Of a DNA stretch of 64,000 bases, positions 8,633 through 17,136 are shown piece after piece. A program made the translations under genes and the position numbers. The notes under the pieces were generated by a model. It was given only the letters and a program-made list of their open reading frames with translations. It did not search any database and was not told the DNA's origin. Within the stretch, counting starts at the first letter, position 1, and each line of letters starts with the position of its first letter. The DNA comes from Deltaproteobacteria bacterium (lineage in GTDB: Bacteria; Desulfobacterota; Desulfuromonadia; Geobacterales; Pseudopelobacteraceae): contig JACPFJ010000023.1 in the NCBI GenBank assembly GCA_016182975.1, positions 62,001 through 126,000 on the forward strand, in the 5' to 3' direction.

Positions 8633-10042
8633 ATGAGTCTCTCCGCTGCATTGGAGATCGGCAAGAACGGCCTCAGGATCTTTCAGTTGGCCAACGAGGT
8701 GACGAGCGAGAACATCGCCAATGTCAACACCCCGGGTTATTCCCGTCAGCGGGTGGTCCTGGAATCCGCCCCGCCGACAACGGCAAACGGTTTTCCGCTG
8801 GGTACCGGGGTACAAATAGCAGCGGTAGAACGCTATTACGACGGCCTTCTGCAGCAGCAGTTGGTTAACGCCGAAACCACCCTGGGCTTTGACACGGCCA
8901 AGTCCCAGGTGCTTCAACAGATCGAACCGGCATTCAATGAGGTCACCAATGACGGCATCGGTACGGCGATAACCAATTTTTTCGGTGCATGGCAGGACCT
9001 GACCCTTAATCCGGCCGGTTACCTGGAAAGACAGGCCGTCATCACCCGTGCCAACACGATGGTTGACAACTTCAATTTCGTCAGCACGACCCTGAACAAT
9101 TCCATCACCACGCAGAACGCCGCGCTTACCCCTATGACTGACAGCCTGAACGCGATCCTGAAGAATATCGCCCAACTCAACGGCCAGATCAAGACCACCG
9201 AACTGGTGAACGGCAACGCCAACGAGATGAGGGACCAGCGGGATCAGCTTATCCGGGAGATGTCCCAGGAGATCGGCATCAGTTACAAGGAGTACGGCGA
9301 CGGCACCACGGATGTAAGCTTCACGGACGCCAACGGCACCTATGACCTCGTCAAAGGTTCGACTGCGGGGGCCTTTTCCATCGACAAGACAGACCCGGTC
9401 AGTTTCGTCGTCCAACTGACTCCCGCTGGTGGCGCCTTGACCACGATCAGCCCGACTACAGGCAAGCTGGGGGCGATACTGGCCATGCGCGACACGATCA
9501 TCCCCGACTATCTGACCCAGGTGGACATACTGGCCAAAGCGGTGGTGGATGCCGTAAACGCCAGCCACTCCACCGGATACAATCCGACCGGAGACCCCCC
9601 GGGACAGAACTTCTTCACAACGCTGGCGGCCGTTCCGGGCGCTGCGGCGAACATTGCGCTCGACCCCGGACTCAACGTGAACACGATTGCGGCGTCGTCA
9701 AGCGCAGCATTGCCTGGCGACAATCGCAAGGCACTCGAAATTGCCCACCTGGCGAGCTCCAAGAATGTGCCGTTCGGCGCTGCCGCTACCGCAACCTTCA
9801 ACAATTACTACAGCAGCCTGGTGAGCAAGGTCGGCCTGGATGTCCAGTCGGCCAAAAACACCGTTGCCCATGACGAGGCCTTCAGCAAGCAGTTGTCCGC
9901 CCTGCGCGAGTCGAATTCGGGCGTATCCCTGGATGAGGAGCTGACCAACCTCATCAGGTACCAGAGGTCCTACCAGGCCTCGGCCAAACTGATTACCGCC
10001 ACCAGCGAGATGATGGACGTCGCAATCGGTCTCATACGTTAG
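8633..10042 (+). CDS. flgK: Hook-filament junction protein FlgK
   Basis: FlgK (469 residues) is the first hook-associated protein. The N-terminus shows the axial signature EVTSENIANVNTPGYSRQRV. The C-terminus has SLDEELTNLIRYQRSYQASA and ends MDVAIGLIR, which are both diagnostic. The variable central part (about 150-380) shows no other domain. It begins one base after flgN, its likely chaperone gene, and flgL follows 11 bases downstream. Confidence 0.96.
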   Translation: MSLSAALEIGKNGLRIFQLANEVTSENIANVNTPGYSRQRVVLESAPPTTANGFPLGTGVQIAAVERYYDGLLQQQLVNAETTLGFDTAKSQVLQQIEPAFNEVTNDGIGTAITNFFGAWQDLTLNPAGYLERQAVITRANTMVDNFNFVSTTLNNSITTQNAALTPMTDSLNAILKNIAQLNGQIKTTELVNGNANEMRDQRDQLIREMSQEIGISYKEYGDGTTDVSFTDANGTYDLVKGSTAGAFSIDKTDPVSFVVQLTPAGGALTTISPTTGKLGAILAMRDTIIPDYLTQVDILAKAVVDAVNASHSTGYNPTGDPPGQNFFTTLAAVPGAAANIALDPGLNVNTIAASSSAALPGDNRKALEIAHLASSKNVPFGAAATATFNNYYSSLVSKVGLDVQSAKNTVAHDEAFSKQLSALRESNSGVSLDEELTNLIRYQRSYQASAKLITATSEMMDVAIGLIR

Positions 10043-10053
10043 GAGAGAATTTC

Positions 10054-10983
10054 ATGCGCATCACACCAAACACCACCTCGGCCAATGCACTGTACAACAT
10101 CCAGCAGGGACGCGAAAAACTCGACAGACTGCAGGAATTGACCTCCTCGGGGCAGAAGGTAAACCGGCCCAGCGACAAGCCGATTTCAGCCGGAGTACTT
10201 CTGGATATCGGCGACAGGCTCAAGACGACGGACCAGTTCTCCAGCAATATCAGCAAGGCCAAGACCTGGGTGAACTTCAGCAGTACGGCCCTGACGGGAA
10301 TAACCGATATCCTCAACGAGGTCGGCAAGATCCTCAATACAATGAGCGGCAGCAGCGATCCGAGCCAGCGCCAGAACGCCAAAGAGCAGCTTGGCGACCT
10401 CAAAAAGCAGATCGTGGAAATGGCGAACTCCAGGATGGGAGACCAGTTCATCTTTGGCGGCGCCATCAATAATATAGAACCATTCAACAAAACAAACAAC
10501 GATTACGCCGGCGACAGCACCCAGCTCACGATCGAGATCGCACCGGGCATCACACAGGCCATGAGCATTACCGGAGACCGGCTCATCTTGGGTAAGACCA
10601 CTCCACCGGCTGTAGCCGATGAACTCCCGGATTATGGCGACACTGACATCCTGAAAACCATTGATGATCTGATTATCGCTGTTGGAGACGACACAACCCC
10701 GAGCGATGCTGCGGGTATTACGCAGGGCAGGTTGGCTATCCAGGACGGCATCAAACAGGTAAACTATGCAATCAGCGACAACCTGTCGCGGCTTACCCGT
10801 CTCGACAACATGTCCAAGCTGAATGAAAATAACAAAAATACGTTACAGTCCATAGTAGGCGACATCCAAAATGTTGATTATGCGCAACTTGGGGTCGAGT
10901 TGAACAATCAGAAGAATGCCTTCGAGGCATCGCTGGCGGCTACCGCCAAGATATCGCAACTTTCGATGCTGGATTTCATGTGA
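10054..10983 (+). CDS. flgL: Hook-filament junction protein FlgL
   Basis: FlgL (309 residues) joins the hook-filament junction to the flagellin filament. The N-terminal flagellin-like helix RLQELTSSGQKVNRPSDKP and the C-terminal helix ELNNQKNAFEASLAATAKI are characteristic. The ribosome binding site is TAGGAGAGAA. It is the last gene of the operon: a strong intrinsic terminator begins about 25 bases downstream. The fliW-csrA pair that often follows flgL in related bacteria is not here. Confidence 0.95.
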   Translation: MRITPNTTSANALYNIQQGREKLDRLQELTSSGQKVNRPSDKPISAGVLLDIGDRLKTTDQFSSNISKAKTWVNFSSTALTGITDILNEVGKILNTMSGSSDPSQRQNAKEQLGDLKKQIVEMANSRMGDQFIFGGAINNIEPFNKTNNDYAGDSTQLTIEIAPGITQAMSITGDRLILGKTTPPAVADELPDYGDTDILKTIDDLIIAVGDDTTPSDAAGITQGRLAIQDGIKQVNYAISDNLSRLTRLDNMSKLNENNKNTLQSIVGDIQNVDYAQLGVELNNQKNAFEASLAATAKISQLSMLDFM

Positions 10984-11005
10984 TGATCTCTCCGCCATTG
11001 CCTGC

Positions 11006-11042
11006 AAAAAGGGCGGCGCCGTATGGCCCCGCCCTTTTTTTT
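11006..11042 (+). terminator. Intrinsic terminator of the flagellar operon
   Basis: A GC-rich hairpin (GGGCGGCGCC, loop GTAT, GGCCCCGCCC, one mismatch) is followed by eight T residues. It lies about 25 bases behind flgL and ahead of an opposite-strand gene, so it probably ends the flhA-flgL transcript. Confidence 0.88.
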
Positions 11043-11177
11043 CGCCGCAATGGTTTGACCTTCCAAGGATACCGCATTTAACATCCCGACATTGATCAGG
11101 TTTATTGCCGGAAAGGCATCCGAACACAGACCGGTGCTGTGAAAGCCCAGCCGCTTGTTGGCTGCGGCCCAGCGCGT

Positions 11178-11942
11178 CTATGAACCTGGGAGGGTGTGGC
11201 ACACGGTGCCCGTCGCAGCATGGTTTTCGTCGTAGCTCCGTTCCATGAAGGTGATGCGGTTTTCACGGTCGATGAGGACGATGCTGGAGGAGCGGGTGCC
11301 GTAGTCGGAGCCCGCGATGAACAGGGAGGAGAGCAGGCGCTCCCGCTCCGGACCGACCCCGGTGTCTGGCAGCAGTTGATCGGGAAAGGTGGCGGTATCG
11401 GAGAGGAGTGCGAACAGTGCCTCCGGCTCTGGTGTATCATCCCGCAGCAGGCGCTGTAGACGCTCCCTGGCGGCAACCACCTTCGGCCAGGGGGTGTCGA
11501 GCAGATGATTGCTCAGGCCATGGATGCCCGGGGAGATCCGCGAAGGGGCAACGCCCCGGTTGGAGTAATAGAACAGCCCCTCCCTGTCGCCGACTATCAG
11601 GTTGAATCCGCCGTACTGTTCGCCCTGACCACGGATCGTTTCCAGGTATGCCTGCGGCGGTATGTTCCCCGCCAGAAAATCCGTCACCATCCTGCCCCGC
11701 GACCTGCGGTGTTGTCCGTGCCTCTGCGGCTCCCGGTAATTGGTGACCGCCGCCAGACGCCCCTCCGTGGAGACGCCGAGCCAACTCCCTCCGGCTTGCA
11801 GGTCGCGCCCCGCCAGGAGCTGCGGGGCATCTTCCCAAAACGAGGCCGGAGCGGTCGGACGCTGAAAATACTCGTCCCGGTTGGCCGCCAGGATCAGGCG
11901 GTAGCGGCTGTGGCTATCCAGCGCAATTGCCATCAGGCACAT
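11178..11942 (-). CDS. TANGO2/NRDE family protein
   Basis: This 254-residue protein belongs to the NRDE (TANGO2) family of Ntn-hydrolase-like proteins. The start MC is conserved in the family, with Cys2 as the candidate N-terminal nucleophile. The name-giving motif NRDE is at 21-24, and GSWLGVSTEGRLAAVTNYRE follows at about 50-70. Eukaryotic TANGO2 has been linked to lipid and haem handling, but the bacterial reaction is not established. It is a single gene facing away from the flagellar operon. Confidence 0.88.
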   Translation of the reverse strand: MCLMAIALDSHSRYRLILAANRDEYFQRPTAPASFWEDAPQLLAGRDLQAGGSWLGVSTEGRLAAVTNYREPQRHGQHRRSRGRMVTDFLAGNIPPQAYLETIRGQGEQYGGFNLIVGDREGLFYYSNRGVAPSRISPGIHGLSNHLLDTPWPKVVAARERLQRLLRDDTPEPEALFALLSDTATFPDQLLPDTGVGPERERLLSSLFIAGSDYGTRSSSIVLIDRENRITFMERSYDENHAATGTVCHTLPGS

Positions 11943-12040
11943 GGTGCGTGATACCCCTTAGTATGCAACTATTCAAATCAATAGACTGAAACCTGGTGGA
12001 ATGCAGGACAGAATAGGGTGCGTCGTGCGCACCGAACCGG

Positions 12041-12601
12041 CTATGCCTTCCATTTCTCGTAAAAAACGATCTCGTCCAGAGGTTTTCTCTTGGGAGCACC
12101 CTTTCCCTCCTCCAGCGGATAACCGATGGGGAAGAGCCCGACGATACGGATCTCCGGGGGGATGTCCAGAAGTTCGCCCACACCTTCCTCGTCGAAAACA
12201 CCCACGAAAACGCTCCCCAGCCCCTGGGCGTGGGCGGCTAGCATGATGTTCTCCGCGGCGATGCCCACATCGGCCATGTAGTACTGCTGGCCCCGCAGGT
12301 CACCCGAATGGGTGGGCTCGGCGCAGGCGACAACAACCAGCGGCGCTTCGGCAAGGGCCTTCTGAGCGGGATTCGTCCTGTATCCCTTTGGCGCGAAGAA
12401 CACCTCCACGTACGATAACTCGCTGATCTTCTCCTTCACTGCCGAATCCTGCACCACCACGAACCGCCAGCACTGCATGTTCGCCCAGGAAGGGGCCAGT
12501 TGCGCCGCTTCCAGCACCGCCTGCAGCTTCTCCGGTTCCACCGGCCTGTCGGAGAATTTACGCACGCTTCGCCTGGTCTTGATCGCCTCGAGAGCATCCA
12601 T
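12041..12601 (-). CDS. Nitroreductase family protein
   Basis: This 186-residue flavoprotein of the nitroreductase fold starts with the FMN-binding signature [16 protein letters not shown]. It also has [16 protein letters not shown] at about 35-50 and a C-terminal part with [15 protein letters not shown] and [10 protein letters not shown], all typical. Members are homodimers that use NAD(P)H to reduce varied substrates; the natural substrate cannot be read from the sequence. AAGGAGG lies just upstream of the ATG and fixes the start. Confidence 0.9.
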   Translation of the reverse strand: MDALEAIKTRRSVRKFSDRPVEPEKLQAVLEAAQLAPSWANMQCWRFVVVQDSAVKEKISELSYVEVFFAPKGYRTNPAQKALAEAPLVVVACAEPTHSGDLRGQQYYMADVGIAAENIMLAAHAQGLGSVFVGVFDEEGVGELLDIPPEIRIVGLFPIGYPLEEGKGAPKRKPLDEIVFYEKWKA

Positions 12602-12939
12602 CGGTGTTGCCTCCTTTGTGGCGCGGTATGACCGCAGCCGGTTAATGCGGAGAAATAGACTTCATGGTCTGGTAAGTCCAGCTTGTATACCAAGCATATC
12701 ATACCTGCTCCGCTCCCTTGACAATCGGGCAAGTCAAGGTAGCATTTCCCCAGAAAACTTAGAATACCCTGATCTCGTCCCGACGGCAAGTGGACCGCGA
12801 TGCCGGCGCATGAACGGGACAACCATCCGTCCAAAGGTCTCTGGAGCCGGTCCGAGAATTTTGTCAGGGTAAACTGGTCGCGCTAGCCCCGGTTCTCTCC
12901 ATACGGCTCGCCACGCAGCTCTCCTTTAATGAGGCAGGT
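12602..12939. other. Intergenic region between divergent genes
   Basis: This 338-base region separates the nitroreductase gene (minus) from the glycosyltransferase gene (plus). It holds the ribosome binding sites of both genes and one convincing plus-strand promoter, listed separately. I see no RNA gene or long repeat in it. Confidence 0.6.
12718..12745 (+). promoter_or_regulatory. Possible sigma-70 promoter for the glycosyltransferase gene
   Basis: TTGACA (12718-12723) and TAGCAT (12740-12745) are separated by 16 bases. The start codon is about 195 bases downstream, so the mRNA would have a long leader. This is a pattern match only. Confidence 0.42.
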
Positions 12940-14091
12940 ATGAGCATCCTCTTCTGGCTCGGGTTGGCCATCCTGATTGTCTATGCCATTCTGGGGCTCG
13001 ACCTGGTGATCGGCAACCGCTCGGTGCGTTTGCTGCGCGAAGTCACCCCCGATCCGGACGACACCCTGCCGCGGGTCTCGATTATCGTGGCGGCCCGCAA
13101 TGAGGAACGCAAGATACTCGAAGCCCTGAATTCGCTGCTCAGCCTGACCTACCCCGACTATGAAATGATCGTGGTGGACGACCGCTCCGAGGACCGCACC
13201 GGTCCTTTCCTGGACGGCCTGGCCACGATCGTGCCGCGGCTGCGGGTGATCCACGTCGACCAGCTCCCCCACGGCTGGCTGGGCAAGAACCACGCCCAGT
13301 GGCTTGGCAGCCATCGGGCCAGCGGAGAGTTATTGCTCTTCACCGATGCCGACATCATCATGGAACCGACCGTCCTGACCCGGGCCGTCACCTTGCTGGA
13401 GGCAGAGCGGCTCGATCACCTGGCCGCTACCCCCGCCATGCGCATGCCGACCACCTTCCTGGCCATGTTCGGCGCCTCATTCATCATCTTTTTCTCTCTC
13501 TTCACCCGCCCCTGGAAGGCCAGAGACCCAAACAGCCGCCGCCACATAGGGATCGGCGCCTTCAATTTGGTGCGGGCAGAGGTCTATCGGCAGGTGGGGG
13601 GGCACGAGACCATCCGTATGCGTCCCGACGACGATCTCAAGCTGGGCAAGATCATCAAGCGGGCCGGCTTCCGCCAGGACGTTGCATTTGCCCCCGAGTT
13701 TCTCTCCGTGGAGTGGTACTCCTCCCTGCCGGATGTCATCCGGGGGCTAGAGAAGAACGCCTTCTCCGGAGCCGATTACAACGTGGCCCTGGTCCTGTTC
13801 GGGGCGTTCTTTCATGCAACCTGCAGCGTCTGGCCGTATGTCGCCATCTTCGTCACGAGCGGCGCGACCCGTGCCCTCTACGCCGCCGTGGTCTGCCTGA
13901 TCGCCCTGCTCTTCATGGACTGCGCCCGCTTCCACAAGGCCAAACCATGGCACGCCGTGGGTTATCCCCTGACCGCGGCCCTGTTCATCTACATCCTGCT
14001 GCGCACGATGATCCTCAACCTGGTGCAGGGGGGCATTTCCTGGCGCGGCACGTTCTATCCGCTCCGGGAGCTGAAGAAGAACAGGGTCTGA
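12940..14091 (+). CDS. Membrane-associated family 2 glycosyltransferase
   Basis: This 383-residue protein has an N-terminal transmembrane helix (about 1-20), a GT-A type catalytic domain and several C-terminal hydrophobic helices. Catalytic-domain landmarks are VSIIVAARNEE, the nucleotide-binding region VVDDRSEDRT and the metal-binding FTDADI. LPHGWLGKNHA resembles the acceptor region of HpnB/CrtQ-type glycosyltransferases, so a carotenoid- or hopanoid-linked lipid could be the acceptor, but this is inference. No hopanoid genes are adjacent. A GAGG ribosome binding site precedes the ATG. Confidence 0.85.
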   Translation: MSILFWLGLAILIVYAILGLDLVIGNRSVRLLREVTPDPDDTLPRVSIIVAARNEERKILEALNSLLSLTYPDYEMIVVDDRSEDRTGPFLDGLATIVPRLRVIHVDQLPHGWLGKNHAQWLGSHRASGELLLFTDADIIMEPTVLTRAVTLLEAERLDHLAATPAMRMPTTFLAMFGASFIIFFSLFTRPWKARDPNSRRHIGIGAFNLVRAEVYRQVGGHETIRMRPDDDLKLGKIIKRAGFRQDVAFAPEFLSVEWYSSLPDVIRGLEKNAFSGADYNVALVLFGAFFHATCSVWPYVAIFVTSGATRALYAAVVCLIALLFMDCARFHKAKPWHAVGYPLTAALFIYILLRTMILNLVQGGISWRGTFYPLRELKKNRV

Positions 14092-14124
14092 GCATCACAC
14101 CACTGCGGCGAAAGCTTCTGTATT

Positions 14125-14607
14125 TCAGACCGCATCTTTCATCCGCTTCTTCGCGCTGAAATTGAAACACTGGAAGTAGGTCAGGCAGGTCAGCAGGAAG
14201 GCGAAGATGGTGATGGAGAGCACCAGCGGGGCGACGGCGGCCTTCTTGACGTCCGGCGCCAGGGCCACGAAGGTGACGAAAAAGGCAACGACGCAGAATT
14301 TCCACAGATCGCCCAATAGCCGCTTCTTGCGCAAGGCCGCCAGTTGCTCCGTGGATATGCCGACCGCACACCCCTCAACCTCGATGCCGGCATCGCGCCA
14401 GGCCAGCCTGTAGACCGGATACACCAGGATCAACTGGCAGACGATGGCGGAGATGATGCTGGTCATGAACCGCTCCGGCCTGCCCAGCAGGGCGAAGAGC
14501 TGCTGGAAATTGTACGCCATGAAGAGCAACAGCCCCACCAGCATGGCCTGGACAACGCGATAGATCATCAGGGTGCGCTTCAGTCGCTTGAAATCGAATA
14601 CGGGCAT
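14125..14607 (-). CDS. Conserved membrane protein, four helices
   Basis: The function of this gene is not recognised. The start at 14607 (MPVFDFKRLKR) is preferred because GGAGAG lies six bases upstream; a longer frame would add 26 unlikely residues. The 160-residue product has four hydrophobic stretches, at about 15-35, 45-65, 100-120 and 128-150. A cytoplasmic, charged loop (about 70-98) lies between helices two and three. It converges with the glycosyltransferase gene and diverges from the histidine kinase gene. Confidence 0.7.
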   Translation of the reverse strand: MPVFDFKRLKRTLMIYRVVQAMLVGLLLFMAYNFQQLFALLGRPERFMTSIISAIVCQLILVYPVYRLAWRDAGIEVEGCAVGISTEQLAALRKKRLLGDLWKFCVVAFFVTFVALAPDVKKAAVAPLVLSITIFAFLLTCLTYFQCFNFSAKKRMKDAV

Positions 14608-14746
14608 GTCATACTCTCCGCTGTAACTCTCTGATTGCACTGGAAGCGCCCAGCGGTTATAACAGAGCAGTCGGACAAAAAACAAGCATCAATTGGGAGT
14701 GGCAAGGCGTGTCTTTCAATCCGGCCGGGTTCATCCGGCACCGCGC

Positions 14747-15682
14747 ATGAAACTTATCCGCAGGATATTCCACCCGGTCATGGCCCTGATTGCCATCCAG
14801 TTGGTCTGGATCACCCTTGTGGTCTTCTGGATCTATTGGTTTGTGGGGAAGCACCGTGAATTCCGGGAGTTGGCGGAGAAATACCGCCCCGAGCTCCTCG
14901 GACAGGGGTTCAACTGGGTGGTGATGGTCGAGGGGCTGGTGATGCTGGCGGTCATCTTGGCCGGGGTCTACGTCATCTTCCTCTACTGGAACCGGCAGAA
15001 CGCCCTCTACCAGCAGCAGCGCGGCATCATCTCCCAGGTGACCCACGAGCTCAAATCTCCCCTGGCCTCGATCCAACTCCACCTGGAGACCATCCGCCTG
15101 CGCCACCCGCCGGAGGAAAAACTGGACGCCTTTGTCGACACCATGCTGTCCGACACGGACCGGTTGCACTACCTGATCAACAACCTGCTCATGGCCGCGC
15201 GTCTGGAGCAGCGCCGCAAGCCGGCCGAGAGGCGTCTGACCGACATCTCGGCCCTGCTGGCCGAGCACGTGGAACGCGAGCGGGCCAGGCTCCCCCAGGG
15301 TGGGGGCATCTCCCTGGAGGCCGAGGCGGGGATCAAGGTGGTCGTAGACCCAGAAGAGATGGGCATGGTGCTACGCAACCTCTTCGAAAACGCCACCCTC
15401 TATTCCCCCGAGAGCCCGGACATCGCCGTGAGGCTCGAAAGGCTCGGAGGGACGGTGCGCCTTTCGGTCCGGGACCGTGGGCGCGGGCTGGAACGGAGGG
15501 AGCTGCAGAAGGTCTTCGGCATGTTCTACCGCGTTCACCCCGCGGGTGAGAACGTGCGGGGAACCGGCCTGGGGCTGTACATCGTCCAGACCATCGTGCG
15601 CGGATACGGCGGGACCGTGAGCGTGGAGAGCGAGGGACTTGGCAAGGGGAGCACCTTCACCATCACCCTTCCGGCGGCTTAA
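14747..15682 (+). CDS. Sensor histidine kinase
   Basis: This 311-residue membrane kinase has two transmembrane helices (about 10-32 and 62-84) enclosing a short extracytoplasmic loop, and no HAMP domain is obvious. The phosphoacceptor is His100 in THELKSPL. The ATP-binding domain shows the N box (LRNLFENATLYSP), a G1 box (DRGRGL) and a G2 box (GTGLGLYIV). ATG 14747 is chosen because the transmembrane helix follows directly; an upstream TTG would add 18 residues. The response-regulator gene follows after a repeat, so the two probably form a pair. The signal sensed is unknown. Confidence 0.9.
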   Translation: MKLIRRIFHPVMALIAIQLVWITLVVFWIYWFVGKHREFRELAEKYRPELLGQGFNWVVMVEGLVMLAVILAGVYVIFLYWNRQNALYQQQRGIISQVTHELKSPLASIQLHLETIRLRHPPEEKLDAFVDTMLSDTDRLHYLINNLLMAARLEQRRKPAERRLTDISALLAEHVERERARLPQGGGISLEAEAGIKVVVDPEEMGMVLRNLFENATLYSPESPDIAVRLERLGGTVRLSVRDRGRGLERRELQKVFGMFYRVHPAGENVRGTGLGLYIVQTIVRGYGGTVSVESEGLGKGSTFTITLPAA

Positions 15683-15720
15683 AACCGGTTCTAAGTCCAA
15701 TGTTCAAAGTTCTGGGTTAA

Positions 15721-15773
15721 CCTCGAACCTTGAACCTCGAACCTCGAACCTTGAACCTTGAACCTTGAACCTT
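15721..15773 (+). repeat. Tandem heptanucleotide repeat, seven CCTYGAA units
   Basis: Seven consecutive CCTYGAA units (Y is C or T) run from 15721 to 15769, followed by a partial unit CCTT that abuts the ATG of the response-regulator gene. The array occupies the place where a Shine-Dalgarno sequence should be. It is a simple repeat without spacers, so it is not a CRISPR. Confidence 0.95.
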
Positions 15774-16478
<705 letters not shown>

Positions 16479-16480
16479 TC

Positions 16481-16804
16481 ATGGAACGCTACCATCTGCC
16501 GTTGTTTCTACTGAACACCCTGCTGGTGCTGGTGGATGTATCCCTTGGGTATCACCTTACACCCCGGTTGTTGTCCGGCAATGCGGAGTCCGTGGCGGCC
16601 GGGGCTGCGCTACGGGCCACACGGGGCCTGCTGCCGGCCATCGTGGCGCTCTACATGTTTTTCAATTGCCTGGGATACTTCCAGGCCCGCACCCCCTTTC
16701 TCATAACGGTCGCTTGCCTGGTGCTGGCGGACCTGGGTTTGCAGGTCTGGCTGCGGCGCAGGAAACGGAGGGATGACAGCAACGAGGAGCGTGAAGAAGA
16801 TTGA
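16481..16804 (+). CDS. Small membrane protein of unknown function
   Basis: The function is not recognised. The 107-residue product has three hydrophobic segments (about 6-24, 45-65 and 72-90) and a charged C-terminal tail (RRRKRRDDSNEEREED). The chosen ATG lies two bases after the response-regulator stop, with AAGGGG upstream; a GTG six bases earlier overlaps that stop. Co-transcription with the two-component genes is likely, so it may be an accessory membrane component of that system. Confidence 0.65.
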   Translation: MERYHLPLFLLNTLLVLVDVSLGYHLTPRLLSGNAESVAAGAALRATRGLLPAIVALYMFFNCLGYFQARTPFLITVACLVLADLGLQVWLRRRKRRDDSNEEREED

Positions 16805-17136
16805 CATATCGGATATGCAAGAAAAAGGTTGCATTATTTTGTGACCACACTATGATTCAAATCAACAACACCCCCCACGCATCCCGTAAGATCTGCGCAC
16901 CAGGGGGGTTACTTGTTTTTGGGCCATGGGAGTTTGAGTTTCCAGAGGAATGGACAAAAGACAGTTGAGATAATTTTCAGCGCATGGGACTGGATTTCGA
17001 TTCTGTCCTTTTTTTGTTCCTTCTCCCCCACAGTGACAGGTGCACGAAGGATAGATGATTATTATCAAAGCACACCTTGCGGTAGGAAGACTTATGGGAT
17101 ATAAACGAAACAATTTTATGCCCTTCCCGGAGTCCC
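16805..17136. other. Intergenic region before the type I restriction module
   Basis: This 332-base, comparatively AT-rich region separates the two-component genes from hsdR. It contains a possible terminator (listed separately) and a TTGACA at 16801-16806 with no well-placed -10. No gene is supported. It probably marks the left edge of the acquired restriction module, although no direct repeat or integrase gene was seen. Confidence 0.5.
16870..16920 (+). terminator. Possible terminator after the two-component operon
   Basis: CCCCCC (16871-16876) can pair with GGGGGG (16903-16908), with extra pairing between ACGCA and TGCGC inside the loop. A short T-rich stretch follows. The loop is imperfect, so confidence is limited. 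Confidence 0.38.

Noticed and set aside
15721-15773. Possible CRISPR-like array
   Set aside because: The unit is only seven bases with no spacers and no cas genes are present; it is a simple tandem repeat.
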